Source of the DNA: Oscillospiraceae bacterium
GTDB lineage: Bacteria; Bacillota; Clostridia; Oscillospirales; Ruminococcaceae
Assembly: GCA_015066115.1 (NCBI GenBank)
Contig: SVOZ01000007.1
Location: forward strand, 1-64,000
Length of the DNA: 64,000 nt
Reading direction: 5' to 3'
Positions 13,216 through 21,170 of this stretch are shown here, in pieces. Numbering within the stretch: the stretch's first letter is position 1; every line of letters begins with the position of its first letter. The position numbers and the translations under genes are program-made. Below the pieces are notes generated by a model. That model was not told the DNA's origin. It ran no database searches and saw nothing but the letters and a program-made list of their open reading frames with translations.

Positions 13216-14244
13216 TTATTTATTGGATATAGAAAATGAGAAGGTGGTGGTGCTGTTAAATTCCTCGCCCGCTCTTAATATGCAGGTGGGCCACTCGGGA
13301 TGGTTAATGCTGTCAGGGAAATGCTGGGTTTCAAGGCAAAATCCGCTGCGTCTGTCGTACTCGGCGCCGTTTTTGCCCTTTCGCTTTGTGGTTTTATTCG
13401 CCGTGTAGAGCTGAACGCCGGGCTGGTCGGTCGTCACCGTCATAACAATGCCGCTTTCAAGGCTTCGGGCAATGATGGCAGGCTCACCGCTTAAAATAAG
13501 GTTACAATCGTAGCCGTCACAAAGCTTTACGCAGGGCTCATCGCTATCAATGCCGTCCCCTATTTTTCGCTCGGTCCTAAAATCCATCACGGTGTTTTCA
13601 ACAGGCACGATCTCTCCTGTGGGCAGGCAGGCGGCGTCATTTATTGTAAAGCTATCAGCATTTATGGTTAAGAGCTGATCGTATATATCGCCCTTGCCGT
13701 TAAGATTAAAATAACTGTGATTTGTAAGGTTAATAATGGTGTCCTTGTCAGACACAGCGCTGTATCTAAGCTCAAGACTGTTGTCTTTAAGCGAAACGGT
13801 CACAACAACATTTAATTCTCCGGGGTAGCCCTGATCCATATCGGGAGAGGTCATAAGAAAGGCGACGCTGTAATCATCAAGCACCTTTGCATCCCAGACA
13901 TATCTGTTAAATCCCTTTTTTCCGCCGTGCAGGTGGTTTTCGCCGTTGTTTGTGTCGAGCTGATATTCCTTATTATTTAGCACAAAGCGGCCCTTTGCTA
14001 TCCTATTGGCAAATCTGCCGACTGTGGCGCCGAAAAAGCCGTTGTTCTCAATATATTCCTCTAAGGTGTCATAGCCTAAAATAACATCGACGGGGTTATC
14101 ATTTTTATCCTTGACAACAAGCGAGCGGAGGGTCACGCCGTAATTTAAGACTTCTACCTGCATTCCGTTATCGCCCGTTATTTTAAAGCAGATAACCTCT
14201 TGTCCCTCCAAAGTTGTTCCAAAAAGCCTTTTCGTAATGCTCAT
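13216..14244 (-). CDS. galM: Aldose 1-epimerase (mutarotase)
   Basis: A 342-residue GalM-family protein of standard length. Family motifs are visible: GATVGRFANRI near 72, ENHLHGG near 102, INLTNHSYFNLNG near 170 (catalytic His), GVQLYTAN near 295 and GFCLETQHFPDSINHPEWP near 315. Enzymes of this family interconvert alpha and beta anomers of glucose, galactose and related aldoses in the cytoplasm, feeding sugar kinases. No sugar kinase adjoins it. The ATG at 14244 precedes SITKRLFG and has AGGAAG upstream. Confidence 0.92.
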   Translation of the reverse strand: MSITKRLFGTTLEGQEVICFKITGDNGMQVEVLNYGVTLRSLVVKDKNDNPVDVILGYDTLEEYIENNGFFGATVGRFANRIAKGRFVLNNKEYQLDTNNGENHLHGGKKGFNRYVWDAKVLDDYSVAFLMTSPDMDQGYPGELNVVVTVSLKDNSLELRYSAVSDKDTIINLTNHSYFNLNGKGDIYDQLLTINADSFTINDAACLPTGEIVPVENTVMDFRTERKIGDGIDSDEPCVKLCDGYDCNLILSGEPAIIARSLESGIVMTVTTDQPGVQLYTANKTTKRKGKNGAEYDRRSGFCLETQHFPDSINHPEWPTCILRAGEEFNSTTTFSFSISNK

Positions 14245-14278
14245 TTTATTTCTTCCTTTTTGTGTAATTGTTTAAAAG

Positions 14279-14704
14279 CTACAGCAGGTTTACGACGGCT
14301 AAAATAGCGGCAAAAAGAAAACCGACTATAGCAAAAAGATATTTTGTCACCCTCTCGGTGCGTTCTATGTAATCATCGGTGTAAACATCGCTTAAAAGGT
14401 GCTCAAAAAAATCAGTTATTCTATTAAAGAAAAGCGCCGAGAACACAGAATAGCCGACAAGCACAAAGGGAATGATCCAAAGGAAATTAAGCTTTGTTAC
14501 AGAAAGCAGGAACAGCACCGTCACCAAAAGGGTAGAAATGGCAGGAATCTTGTGCTTTTTAAAAAGATACGGAAGAAAATACTTGTTTAAAACATATTTT
14601 TCTGAGTTTGTTTCGGCATAGGGCACTTGTGACAACTCGGAATTGCAAACAGGGCAGTCGCTGTGCGCGTCCACCGTCATTTTACATTTGGGGCACTGTT
14701 TCAT
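14279..14704 (-). CDS. Zinc-ribbon membrane protein, unknown
   Basis: A 141-residue protein. The N-terminus has CPKC at 3-6 and CPVC at about 17-20, a four-Cys zinc ribbon. Three hydrophobic segments follow: residues ~53-70, 73-92 and the C-terminal 119-141. Function unknown. The start is ATG at 14704, spaced eight bases from AGGAG; the frame could extend three codons to a GTG that abuts the SD. It lies alone between two minus-strand units. Confidence 0.65.
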   Translation of the reverse strand: MKQCPKCKMTVDAHSDCPVCNSELSQVPYAETNSEKYVLNKYFLPYLFKKHKIPAISTLLVTVLFLLSVTKLNFLWIIPFVLVGYSVFSALFFNRITDFFEHLLSDVYTDDYIERTERVTKYLFAIVGFLFAAILAVVNLL

Positions 14705-14760
14705 AAGGCTCACTCCTTTGTGACTTTATTATACACCTTTTAAAACAGAAGTGCAATAGA

Positions 14761-14788
14761 AAAACCGAGCGGAAAACCACTCGGTTTT
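14761..14788. terminator. Bidirectional terminator
   Basis: AAAACCGAG and CTCGGTTTT arms with an AT-rich loop, downstream of the DMT transporter gene on the minus strand. Confidence 0.75.
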
Positions 14789-14791
14789 AAT

Positions 14792-15685
14792 TTACGCCTT
14801 TTTAGGTTTCATATTAGAAATGCAGATGCCCGCCGTTATGAGCACAAAAGCTGCAAGGTACTGCCATCTGAATATGTTTTCCGAAAGCAGAAATGCGCTG
14901 AACACAGATGCGAAAACAGGCTCTGCAAACTTTATGATAAAGAGCTTTGAAAGTTCTGCGCTCTTAACTATCGTAAACCACATACAGTAACTTACTGTTG
15001 AGGCTAAAATGATATAGATAAAAATCCAATATGAACCTGTTATATTCACATTTCCGCCCATCAAAAGTCCTACTATTACAAGCACCGCGCCGCCAAAGAA
15101 CTGTGAAATGCCTGTTGACACAACGGGGTCAACTTCGCGAAACACCTTTTTGCTTATAATGTTTGAAAAAACGGTGCAGAAGGATGCCGCGATTATAAAG
15201 GCATCGCCCACATTAAAGGAAAGTCCGCCCGCGCCCGAATTTATTGCAATAATTCCGACAAAGCCTAAAACAACGCCGATGATTTTAGGGAGGGTTATTT
15301 TATCATCCTTAAAGAAAAACGCCGAGAAGCAGACATAGAAAAGCACGCCTATCTGCTTTAAGATTGCGGTTTTTGATCCGTCGGTCATACTTAAGGCAAG
15401 ATATGTAAATGCATAGTGAAGTATTATAGAAAACACTCCCGATGAGAGCACAGGGACAACATTCTTAAATGCGGGAATAAATTTTCTTTTTGTTAAAAGC
15501 GAGAAAAGATTAATTATAATGCCGCAAACTGCAAAGCGGATGCCCGCAAATAAAAGAATGTCGCCCGTAGTGCTTACATCATAAGCTTTAAAGCCCAGCT
15601 TTACCATTGGGAAAAGCGAGCCCCACAAAATCATAACAACAAGCGTTGCTATTATGGCTTTTGTTTCTTTTTTTATCTTAATCAA
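14792..15685 (-). CDS. EamA/DMT superfamily transporter
   Basis: A 297-residue protein with ten hydrophobic helices in two EamA repeats, starting VMILWGSLFPMVKLG near residue 16. The second repeat begins near 155 (GDAFIIAASFCTVFSNIISK). These proteins export or import small metabolites, and the substrate cannot be read. It is last in the operon that starts at 19337 and overlaps the oxidoreductase gene by eight bases. The start appears to be TTG at 15685, with AAGG directly adjacent, so translation probably depends on coupling. Context suggests it moves a substrate or product of the pathway. Confidence 0.75.
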   Translation of the reverse strand: MIKIKKETKAIIATLVVMILWGSLFPMVKLGFKAYDVSTTGDILLFAGIRFAVCGIIINLFSLLTKRKFIPAFKNVVPVLSSGVFSIILHYAFTYLALSMTDGSKTAILKQIGVLFYVCFSAFFFKDDKITLPKIIGVVLGFVGIIAINSGAGGLSFNVGDAFIIAASFCTVFSNIISKKVFREVDPVVSTGISQFFGGAVLVIVGLLMGGNVNITGSYWIFIYIILASTVSYCMWFTIVKSAELSKLFIIKFAEPVFASVFSAFLLSENIFRWQYLAAFVLITAGICISNMKPKKA

Positions 15686-16658
15686 CCTTCAAAACCACTT
15701 TTCCTATATTTTCGCCGCGCTCTAAAATGTCCTGAGCCTCATTTGCTTCACTTAAAGGCAGTACCTTATAAATGGAAGGCTTCATTTTGCCCTCCTCGAT
15801 TTTGGGCCAAACCTTTTCTACAAGCTCGGAAAGAAGCTGTGCCTTTTCCTCGTTTGAGCGCTTACGGAGCATACTGCCCACTAAGTGAAGCCCCTTTGTA
15901 AGAAGCGGTCTTAACAGAATGTTTGTTTCAATTCCTGCGAGGGTCGATATAACAACCCAATAACCGCCCTCTGCCATATAGGGCATGCTCTTGCCGAGAG
16001 TTTCGCCAGAGAGGCAGTCCATCGACATATTAACGGGGTGTCCGTCCTCTTCTTCCTTTTTTAAAACAGCGGCAACATCTTCGGTGGTGGAGTTTATGAT
16101 AACATCTGCGCCGAGAGGTTTGATCTTTTCTCTTATCTCATCAGAGAGAACAGAGGTGATAACCCTTGCGCCAAAAGCCTTTGCCATAGGAATTGCAACG
16201 CTTGCAAGGCCGGAAGCACCTGCGGGGATAAATGCAGTGCCGCCTTCTTTTAGGTGGCCTTCCCAGAAAAGATTTAAGTAAGAGGTTGCATAGGCTTCGG
16301 GAAGGGTTGCGGCCTCTTCAAATGAAAGATTTTTAGGGATGGGCATTACCATTCCAAAGGGAACGCAGATGTACTGGGCATATCCGCCGCCGCCCACCAG
16401 CGCGCAAACCTTGTCGCCAACTTTAAATTTGCCGCTTTTCTCGGCTTCTTTTCCCATAGAGTCGACCACGCCTGCAACCTCAAGTCCGGGCCACTCGGGC
16501 CAGCCCTTAGGAGAAGGATATGTGCCCTTTCTCTGAAGAAGGTCGGCTCTATTTAAGCCTACCGCCTTAACCTTAATAAGAATTTCATTTTCCTTTGGCG
16601 CTGGGGTTTCAACCTCGCTGAGTACTAACCTTTGGTCCTTTACTAACACTGCTTTCAT
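15678..16658 (-). CDS. MDR zinc-free NAD(P)H:quinone oxidoreductase-like enzyme
   Basis: A 326-residue medium-chain reductase of the quinone oxidoreductase/PIG3 group. The N-terminal GroES-like domain has AVGLNRADLLQRKGTYP near 36. The Rossmann domain begins near 140 with AGASGLASVAIPMAKAFGA. The four structural-zinc Cys and the catalytic zinc ligands of alcohol dehydrogenases are absent, as expected. Such enzymes reduce quinones, enones or related carbonyls with NADPH. ATG at 16658 is preferred because GAGG is properly spaced; a GTG three codons upstream lies too close. It is fourth in the five-gene operon. Confidence 0.82.
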   Translation of the reverse strand: MKAVLVKDQRLVLSEVETPAPKENEILIKVKAVGLNRADLLQRKGTYPSPKGWPEWPGLEVAGVVDSMGKEAEKSGKFKVGDKVCALVGGGGYAQYICVPFGMVMPIPKNLSFEEAATLPEAYATSYLNLFWEGHLKEGGTAFIPAGASGLASVAIPMAKAFGARVITSVLSDEIREKIKPLGADVIINSTTEDVAAVLKKEEEDGHPVNMSMDCLSGETLGKSMPYMAEGGYWVVISTLAGIETNILLRPLLTKGLHLVGSMLRKRSNEEKAQLLSELVEKVWPKIEEGKMKPSIYKVLPLSEANEAQDILERGENIGKVVLKVD

Positions 16659-16668
16659 ATAAAACACC

Positions 16669-17742
16669 TCATCTTTTATATACTATCTGTCCATCGCTAA
16701 TTGTTAAAAGGCATCTGTAGCCTTTATCTGATTTTATGTTGTTGCCCCATCTGTCAGAGATGTCAAAGCCTTCACCGTTTTTATCAAAAACTGCAATATC
16801 GGCAACGCCTCCGACTTTAAGAGAGCCCCACTCATTTTCTTTACCTACCGCCTTTGCGGCATTTTTAGTGACCGCCCTAAAGATTTCCTCTTCTGAAAGA
16901 CCGAGATGCAAGAAAATGCTCATACACATACACATTCCGTAATCGCCGCCGCGAAGATGTGCGCTGTAGGAGGTTATATCGGTGCTGATAGTGTCGGGGG
17001 TAGCGCCGGCCTCTATTGCCGCTTTGAGCACCTTAAAATCGGTGTGCACGCCGCCTGCCATACCTGCGTCAATTACAACGCCGCGCGCCTTTGCCTCTTT
17101 AAGAGATGCAAAATTATCATTAGCAGCGTTATTTTCAGAGCCATTGTAGGCGTGGGTTAAAATATCGCCGCTACTTAAAGTATCGAGAACTTCACTATAA
17201 GGCACGGGACAGCCCGTGCAGTGCACCATTACCTTTAAGCCTCTATCTTTTGCGAATGCGCAAATCTCTTTTAACGGGCTTATATCTTGTATCGGGGCGT
17301 TTGCTGTGTCAAAATAGACCTTTATGCCGATATTTTTATCCCCGTAAAGAGCCAAACGCTTTTTAAGGTTTTCAAAATTGGGGCGGTTATTTTCTATAGC
17401 AACGCCCGAGAAAACCACATTTTTAAGAGCCATAAACTCTAAAATTTCGTGACTGCCGAGCCCCGCTCCTGCATCTACTCCCGCCGTTACTCCGTGAGGA
17501 AAAGCCGCGCTCTCTGCCTGCGTTCCAAAATCTAATACAGAGACACCGCGCATATGCATATGAATATCAACAAGCCCCGGGGAAACAATACAGCCTTTTG
17601 CATCAAAGACTAAGTCGGCATCCTTAAGGGTGGTTTCTCCGATTTCCTTTATAAAGCCTTCGCGCACATAAATATCACTCTGCGAAAACTTTTCGCCGTC
17701 CCAGAGCCTGCCGTTTTTTATGTAAATACTTTTGATTCCCAT
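16669..17742 (-). CDS. Amidohydrolase superfamily enzyme (EF_0837/dihydroorotase-like subgroup)
   Basis: A 357-residue metal hydrolase. Metal-site motifs are in order: HMHMRG near 61-66 (HxH), the bridging-Lys candidate in IGIKVYFD near 140, MVHCTG near 175, LTHAYNG near 196 and the catalytic Asp in STDITSY near 254. The flanking beta-sandwich is made by the N-terminal ~55 and C-terminal ~45 residues. The pattern fits the EF_0837/AHA_3915 group, whose studied members deacetylate small N-acyl or O-acyl acids; I cannot name this substrate. One base separates it from the SDR gene, so the two are coupled. Confidence 0.8.
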   Translation of the reverse strand: MGIKSIYIKNGRLWDGEKFSQSDIYVREGFIKEIGETTLKDADLVFDAKGCIVSPGLVDIHMHMRGVSVLDFGTQAESAAFPHGVTAGVDAGAGLGSHEILEFMALKNVVFSGVAIENNRPNFENLKKRLALYGDKNIGIKVYFDTANAPIQDISPLKEICAFAKDRGLKVMVHCTGCPVPYSEVLDTLSSGDILTHAYNGSENNAANDNFASLKEAKARGVVIDAGMAGGVHTDFKVLKAAIEAGATPDTISTDITSYSAHLRGGDYGMCMCMSIFLHLGLSEEEIFRAVTKNAAKAVGKENEWGSLKVGGVADIAVFDKNGEGFDISDRWGNNIKSDKGYRCLLTISDGQIVYKR

Positions 17743-17743
17743 A

Positions 17744-18493
17744 TCATCTATGTCCGGGGCCTAAGGTTCTGCCGCCGTCAACTACAATGTTTTGTCCTGT
17801 AATAAAGTCCTGCTCTGCAAGGAATAAAACTGCATCGGAAATGTCTTTAGGCTGACCGCAATGTCCGTTTTCGCCAAGGAAGGTCATATGCTCCCATTTA
17901 GCGCCGTTTCTTCCGATGGCGCCGGGGGAAACGCAGTTTACGCAGATATTAAACTCGCCAACCTCCATTGCAAGACCTTTTGAAAGACCTATCATAGCGG
18001 CCTTTGCGGCGGCATAGTCAACCCTGTCGTAAAGTCCGCAAAGGGCGGCAATTGAGGAAATGTTTATAATCTTTCCCCATTTTTTCTCAATCATCTTGGG
18101 AAGGACCGCCTGAATGCAGTGAATGCTTCCCTTTAGGTTTGTATCAATTACAAAATCGATGGTTTCAATCTCGGCATCTACAAATCTTGTTAATTTTCCA
18201 AGAAGGTCGGCGCTTCCGCCTGCGTTATTAACCAAAATGTCAACTCCGCCAAATTTTTCCTCTGCCTCTTTTACAAGGTTAAAAAGCGCCTCTCTGTCGC
18301 GCACATCGCAAACTGCCGAAACAGCCTTTACTCCGAGCGCCTCTATTTCTTTTACTGTCTGCTCGGCATTTTCTCTGTTATAATCGCAAACTACAACGTT
18401 TGCGCCCTCTCTTGCAAAATTAAGAGCTATTTCCTTGCCGATATTTTTTCCTGCACCTGTGACAAGCGCACATTTGCCAAGGAATTTTTTCAT
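17744..18493 (-). CDS. Short-chain dehydrogenase/reductase (FabG-like)
   Basis: A 249-residue classical SDR. It has the cofactor loop TGAGKNIGKEIA near residues 12-22, the NNAGG motif near 88, catalytic Ser in NISSIAALCG near 145 and YAAAK near 159-163. The acidic residue after the second strand (CDYNRENAE) favours NAD(H). It oxidises or reduces a hydroxyl/keto group in the presumed pathway. ATG at 18493 follows GAGGTG; the three-codon longer GTG start overlaps the SD. It lies 10 bases after the dehydroquinase-like gene. Confidence 0.85.
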   Translation of the reverse strand: MKKFLGKCALVTGAGKNIGKEIALNFAREGANVVVCDYNRENAEQTVKEIEALGVKAVSAVCDVRDREALFNLVKEAEEKFGGVDILVNNAGGSADLLGKLTRFVDAEIETIDFVIDTNLKGSIHCIQAVLPKMIEKKWGKIINISSIAALCGLYDRVDYAAAKAAMIGLSKGLAMEVGEFNICVNCVSPGAIGRNGAKWEHMTFLGENGHCGQPKDISDAVLFLAEQDFITGQNIVVDGGRTLGPGHR

Positions 18494-18503
18494 TTTTGAC
18501 ACC

Positions 18504-19337
18504 TCACATTATTTTTTCTAAAAGTTTAGTGGCTTCTTTTACGGTTTTTAAATCGAGCTGTTCAAAATTACTGCTCTCGGTGTAGCCGTCGCAAACAAAG
18601 TGTATGCCGTTTCCTAAAATGGGGTTTAAAAGTCTTGTAAGTTTTCCTGCCGCACCTGCGCAGTGAAAATGGGTGGGGGTTTTCATTTCGCGCTTAAGCA
18701 CAATAGAGGTTTTAAGCGCCTCAATCATATCATCCTCATTTTCAGCAAGGGCAACTATCTTTATCATATCGGGGTTTCTCTCTTCTAAGAACTTTGCAAG
18801 GTCAAGTACCTGCTCACATTTCATAGGCACCATAGGGTGACAAGAGAGAAGCACCTCTCTACCCATTTCCTTTACCTTTTCAAAGAGGCGCATCTGCTTT
18901 TCTATCACCTTGGGGTCCATAACAACCTCTTTGGGATTTGCCGAAACAAAAGAATAGTCATATTTTTTATTTTCTTCTCTGAAGGAGGTTTTGGACTCTA
19001 AATCATAGGTGTAACCCTGAAAGTCAATTATGGTGGCACCTGCCTCGGCGGCCTTTAAAAGAAGCTCTATTCTTTCTTCTTCGGTGGCCTGATAGAGTGA
19101 GCAGTCATATCTCTGGTTGTAGTTTAGCGCCATAAGCGGCAAGGAGGTATAATCACAAATAAATTTAATTGAATCGACATTTTTATATTCATCATCAAGG
19201 CAGGACAGATGAAGATCTATTACATCTGCGCCGTCAAGCTCGCAATTTTTAATTGCGGCAACTGCGGCTCTGGGAGTCTTCTCCCTTATAACGCCCGCTA
19301 AAATGGGACTTTTTGTGGCTACAAAAGATTTTTTCAC
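18504..19337 (-). CDS. Type I 3-dehydroquinase-like aldolase-fold enzyme
   Basis: A 277-residue TIM-barrel protein of the AroD type I family (about 250 residues). The expected active-site elements are present: a His in LLSCHPMVP near 165 and a Schiff-base Lys in MIKIVALAEN near 196. A FHCAGAAGKLTRLLNPILGN stretch near 223 resembles the family's phosphate/carboxylate loop. Type I enzymes dehydrate 3-dehydroquinate through an imine. The context contains no shikimate-pathway genes but does contain an SDR, an amidohydrolase and a reductase, so a catabolic or altered substrate is likely. The start is GTG at 19337 with GAGGTGA. It leads the operon, divergent from an AraC regulator. Confidence 0.72.
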   Translation of the reverse strand: MKKSFVATKSPILAGVIREKTPRAAVAAIKNCELDGADVIDLHLSCLDDEYKNVDSIKFICDYTSLPLMALNYNQRYDCSLYQATEEERIELLLKAAEAGATIIDFQGYTYDLESKTSFREENKKYDYSFVSANPKEVVMDPKVIEKQMRLFEKVKEMGREVLLSCHPMVPMKCEQVLDLAKFLEERNPDMIKIVALAENEDDMIEALKTSIVLKREMKTPTHFHCAGAAGKLTRLLNPILGNGIHFVCDGYTESSNFEQLDLKTVKEATKLLEKIM

Positions 19338-19393
19338 TTAAATCACCTCATTTTTAGTTTATCACAGCAATAAATCTCATCAAATAGCCAATA

Positions 19394-19417
19394 TGATACT
19401 TTTGTGAAATTTGATAC
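19394..19417. promoter_or_regulatory. Direct repeat in the divergent AraC/operon gap
   Basis: TGATAC occurs at 19394-19399 and 19412-19417, 18 bases apart, between the divergent promoters. AraC-family sites are often direct repeats of similar spacing, so this is a candidate operator. Confidence 0.4.
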
Positions 19418-19426
19418 AAAAAAATG

Positions 19427-19455
19427 TTGCTTTTTTGGGGCGTTTATTATATTAT
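19427..19455 (+). promoter_or_regulatory. Promoter of the AraC regulator gene
   Basis: TTGCTT (19427-19432) and TATTAT (19450-19455), spacer 17, then SD AAGGCGGTGA and GTG at 19477. Confidence 0.6.
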
Positions 19456-19476
19456 TAAGGCAAAGGCGGTGATTTA

Positions 19477-20253
19477 GTGTATAACGATGTTTTATCAAAT
19501 TTGGTCATCAAAAAGGTGCTGTCGGTCAACACCATTTTCAGCGACAAGGGCGCAAATGCAAAAAAAATAAACCGACCTTGTTGGGCAATTATTTTAAAGT
19601 TTGAGGGCGAAACCGAATACAAGTGCGGCGGCAAAACCCTTATCTCCAACAATGAAAACATTGTTATTCTTCCAAAAGGGAGCAGTTATGAATGGGTTTG
19701 CAAAAAGGCAGGCAGATTTTTCACGGTTGAGTTTTCCTGCGACCTTTGCTGCCGGGAAATTATGAGCTTTCCCATTTCGAGCAACGAAAAGATAATCAAA
19801 GCCTTTAAACAGCTTGAATACAAGCTGATTGCCAAAAGTCCTTTTTACAAGCTCGAGGCCACAAAGCTCACCTACGATATTCTTTTAAACCTCTTATCCT
19901 CAACGGCCAAAAGCTATCTTCCAAAGGACAAGCGGGATAAAATTCAGGTCGCTTTGGATTTTATGGCAGAAAATTATGCCTCAAGCATCACAAACGACTC
20001 ACTTGCCGCGCTCACCCCTTTTAGCACGGTGTATTTCAGAAAGCTTTTCACCGAAATGACGGGGCTTTCGCCTATGGTCTACCTTCGCAACATAAGGATC
20101 AACAAGGCAAAGCAGATGCTAAAAAGCGATTACGGAAGCATTTCGGACATTGCGGTGTCGCTTGGCTACTCAAACATTTATGAGTTTTCCAGAACCTTTA
20201 AAAAGCACACAGGTCTTTCCCCCACCGAATATTTAAACTCAAGCACATCATAG
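19477..20253 (+). CDS. AraC family transcriptional regulator
   Basis: A 258-residue regulator. Residues 1-140 form a cupin-like sensor domain (FEGETEYKCGGKTLI..NENIVILPKG). Residues ~155-258 are the double helix-turn-helix: LTPFSTVYFRKLFTEMTGLS for the first and SDIAVSLGYSNIYEFSRTF with the signature KKHTGLSPTEYL at the end. It probably senses the pathway's substrate and activates the divergent operon at 19337-14792. The start is GTG at 19477, set by the SD; in-frame ATGs lie further in. A terminator at 20269-20293 closes the unit. Confidence 0.88.
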   Translation: MYNDVLSNLVIKKVLSVNTIFSDKGANAKKINRPCWAIILKFEGETEYKCGGKTLISNNENIVILPKGSSYEWVCKKAGRFFTVEFSCDLCCREIMSFPISSNEKIIKAFKQLEYKLIAKSPFYKLEATKLTYDILLNLLSSTAKSYLPKDKRDKIQVALDFMAENYASSITNDSLAALTPFSTVYFRKLFTEMTGLSPMVYLRNIRINKAKQMLKSDYGSISDIAVSLGYSNIYEFSRTFKKHTGLSPTEYLNSSTS

Positions 20254-20268
20254 AAGCAAAGCACAAAA

Positions 20269-20293
20269 ACAGCGTCTTTTGACGCTGTTTTTT
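20269..20293 (+). terminator. Intrinsic terminator of the AraC gene
   Basis: ACAGCGTC, loop TTTT, GACGCTGT and a T run. Confidence 0.8.
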
Positions 20294-20338
20294 GTTAAAA
20301 AATTGCAGTTGTTTTTTATATTTTTTTGTGTTTTTCGG

Positions 20339-20367
20339 TTGACAGGTTTGCTATTAACTGTTACAAT
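20339..20367 (+). promoter_or_regulatory. Promoter of the xpt-nucleoside transporter operon
   Basis: TTGACA (20339-20344) and TACAAT (20362-20367), spacer 17, about 25 bases before the purine riboswitch aptamer. Confidence 0.7.
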
Positions 20368-20394
20368 AAAATTGTCGAAAAACCAAATATTTTC

Positions 20395-20459
20395 CCAATA
20401 TATATCAGGATAGACGGACCTGAAGTTTCTACCGCACGCCTTTCAGTTGCGACTATTGG
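20395..20459 (+). ncRNA. Purine riboswitch aptamer (guanine/xanthine-class, variant loops)
   Basis: P1 is CCAATA (20395-20400) with TATTGG (20454-20459). P2 is CAGG/CCTG. J2/3 is AAGTTTCTACC, identical to the classical xpt aptamer, and J3/1 is GAC, whose C is the residue that pairs guanine rather than adenine. The loops differ: L2 is lengthened (ATAGACGGA instead of a seven-base GATATGG type) and L3 is CCTTTCA instead of CCGTAAA, with P3 poorly paired beyond three base pairs. It precedes xpt, the usual target. Ligand-dependent termination is expected through the structures at 20466-20536. Confidence 0.85.
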
Positions 20460-20465
20460 ATTTAC

Positions 20466-20536
20466 AAGGCCTGCTCGGATATTACCGAGGCAGTGTTTTG
20501 GCCTTTTGCAGACCGAAAGCGAGGGTCTGCTTTTTT
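20466..20536 (+). terminator. Riboswitch expression platform: antiterminator and terminator
   Basis: A hairpin CTGCTCGG...CCGAGGCAG (20471-20492) lies inside a wider AAGGCC/GGCCTT pairing (20466-20505). It is followed by the terminator GCAGACC...GGTCTGC (20508-20530) and six T. The SD and ATG of xpt lie directly after. Which fold competes with P1 is inferred, not computed. Confidence 0.65.
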
Positions 20537-20552
20537 GTTTTGAGGTGTTTTT

Positions 20553-21125
20553 ATGAAGCTTTTAGAAGAGCGCATTTTAAAAGACGGGGAAATTTTTCCC
20601 GGCAATATTCTTAAGGTAAGCTCCTTTTTAAATCATCAGATCGATGTTTCTCTTATGCTTGAGATGGGCAAGGAGGTACAGAGGCTTTTTAAAGAGGACA
20701 AGCCCACAAAGATACTCACCGTTGAGGCTTCGGGGATTGCTATTGCCACAGCCATCGGCGCAGTTATGGGTCTGCCTGTGCTTTTTGCAAAAAAGCACGC
20801 CTCAAAAAATCTTTCGGGCGATGTTTACTCCTCTCCCGTTCATTCCTACACACACGGAAATGATTACAATATGATAGTTGAAAAGCGCTTTTTAAATAGT
20901 GACGAGCGCATTTTGATAGTCGATGATTTTCTTGCAGTTGGCGGTGCGCTTTGCGGGCTTATTGACATAACACGGCAGTCGGGAGCGCATTTATGCGGCT
21001 GTGCCATTGCCATCGAAAAGGCTTTTCAAGGCGGCGGCGACAAGCTGCGGGCAGATGGCTACAGAATCGAAAGCCTTGCCGTTATCGAAAAGATGGATGA
21101 AGGCTCCATCGAGTTTCGCATTTAG
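20553..21125 (+). CDS. xpt: Xanthine phosphoribosyltransferase
   Basis: A 190-residue type I phosphoribosyltransferase of exactly the Xpt length. It opens with MKLLEERILKDGEIFPGNIL, as in Bacillus Xpt. Residues 56-66 hold TVEASGIAIAT, 76-85 the KKHAS segment, and ILIVDDFLAVGGA near 124-136 is the PRPP-binding loop. It converts xanthine and PRPP to XMP and diphosphate in purine salvage. Translation starts at ATG 20553 after GAGGTG. The gene is controlled by the purine riboswitch, and 45 bases later comes the nucleoside-binding lipoprotein gene, so uptake and salvage are co-regulated. Confidence 0.93.
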   Translation: MKLLEERILKDGEIFPGNILKVSSFLNHQIDVSLMLEMGKEVQRLFKEDKPTKILTVEASGIAIATAIGAVMGLPVLFAKKHASKNLSGDVYSSPVHSYTHGNDYNMIVEKRFLNSDERILIVDDFLAVGGALCGLIDITRQSGAHLCGCAIAIEKAFQGGGDKLRADGYRIESLAVIEKMDEGSIEFRI

Positions 21126-21170
21126 TTGTATGTAATTTAAATTTACATAAAATTTTAGGAGGTCAAAAAA

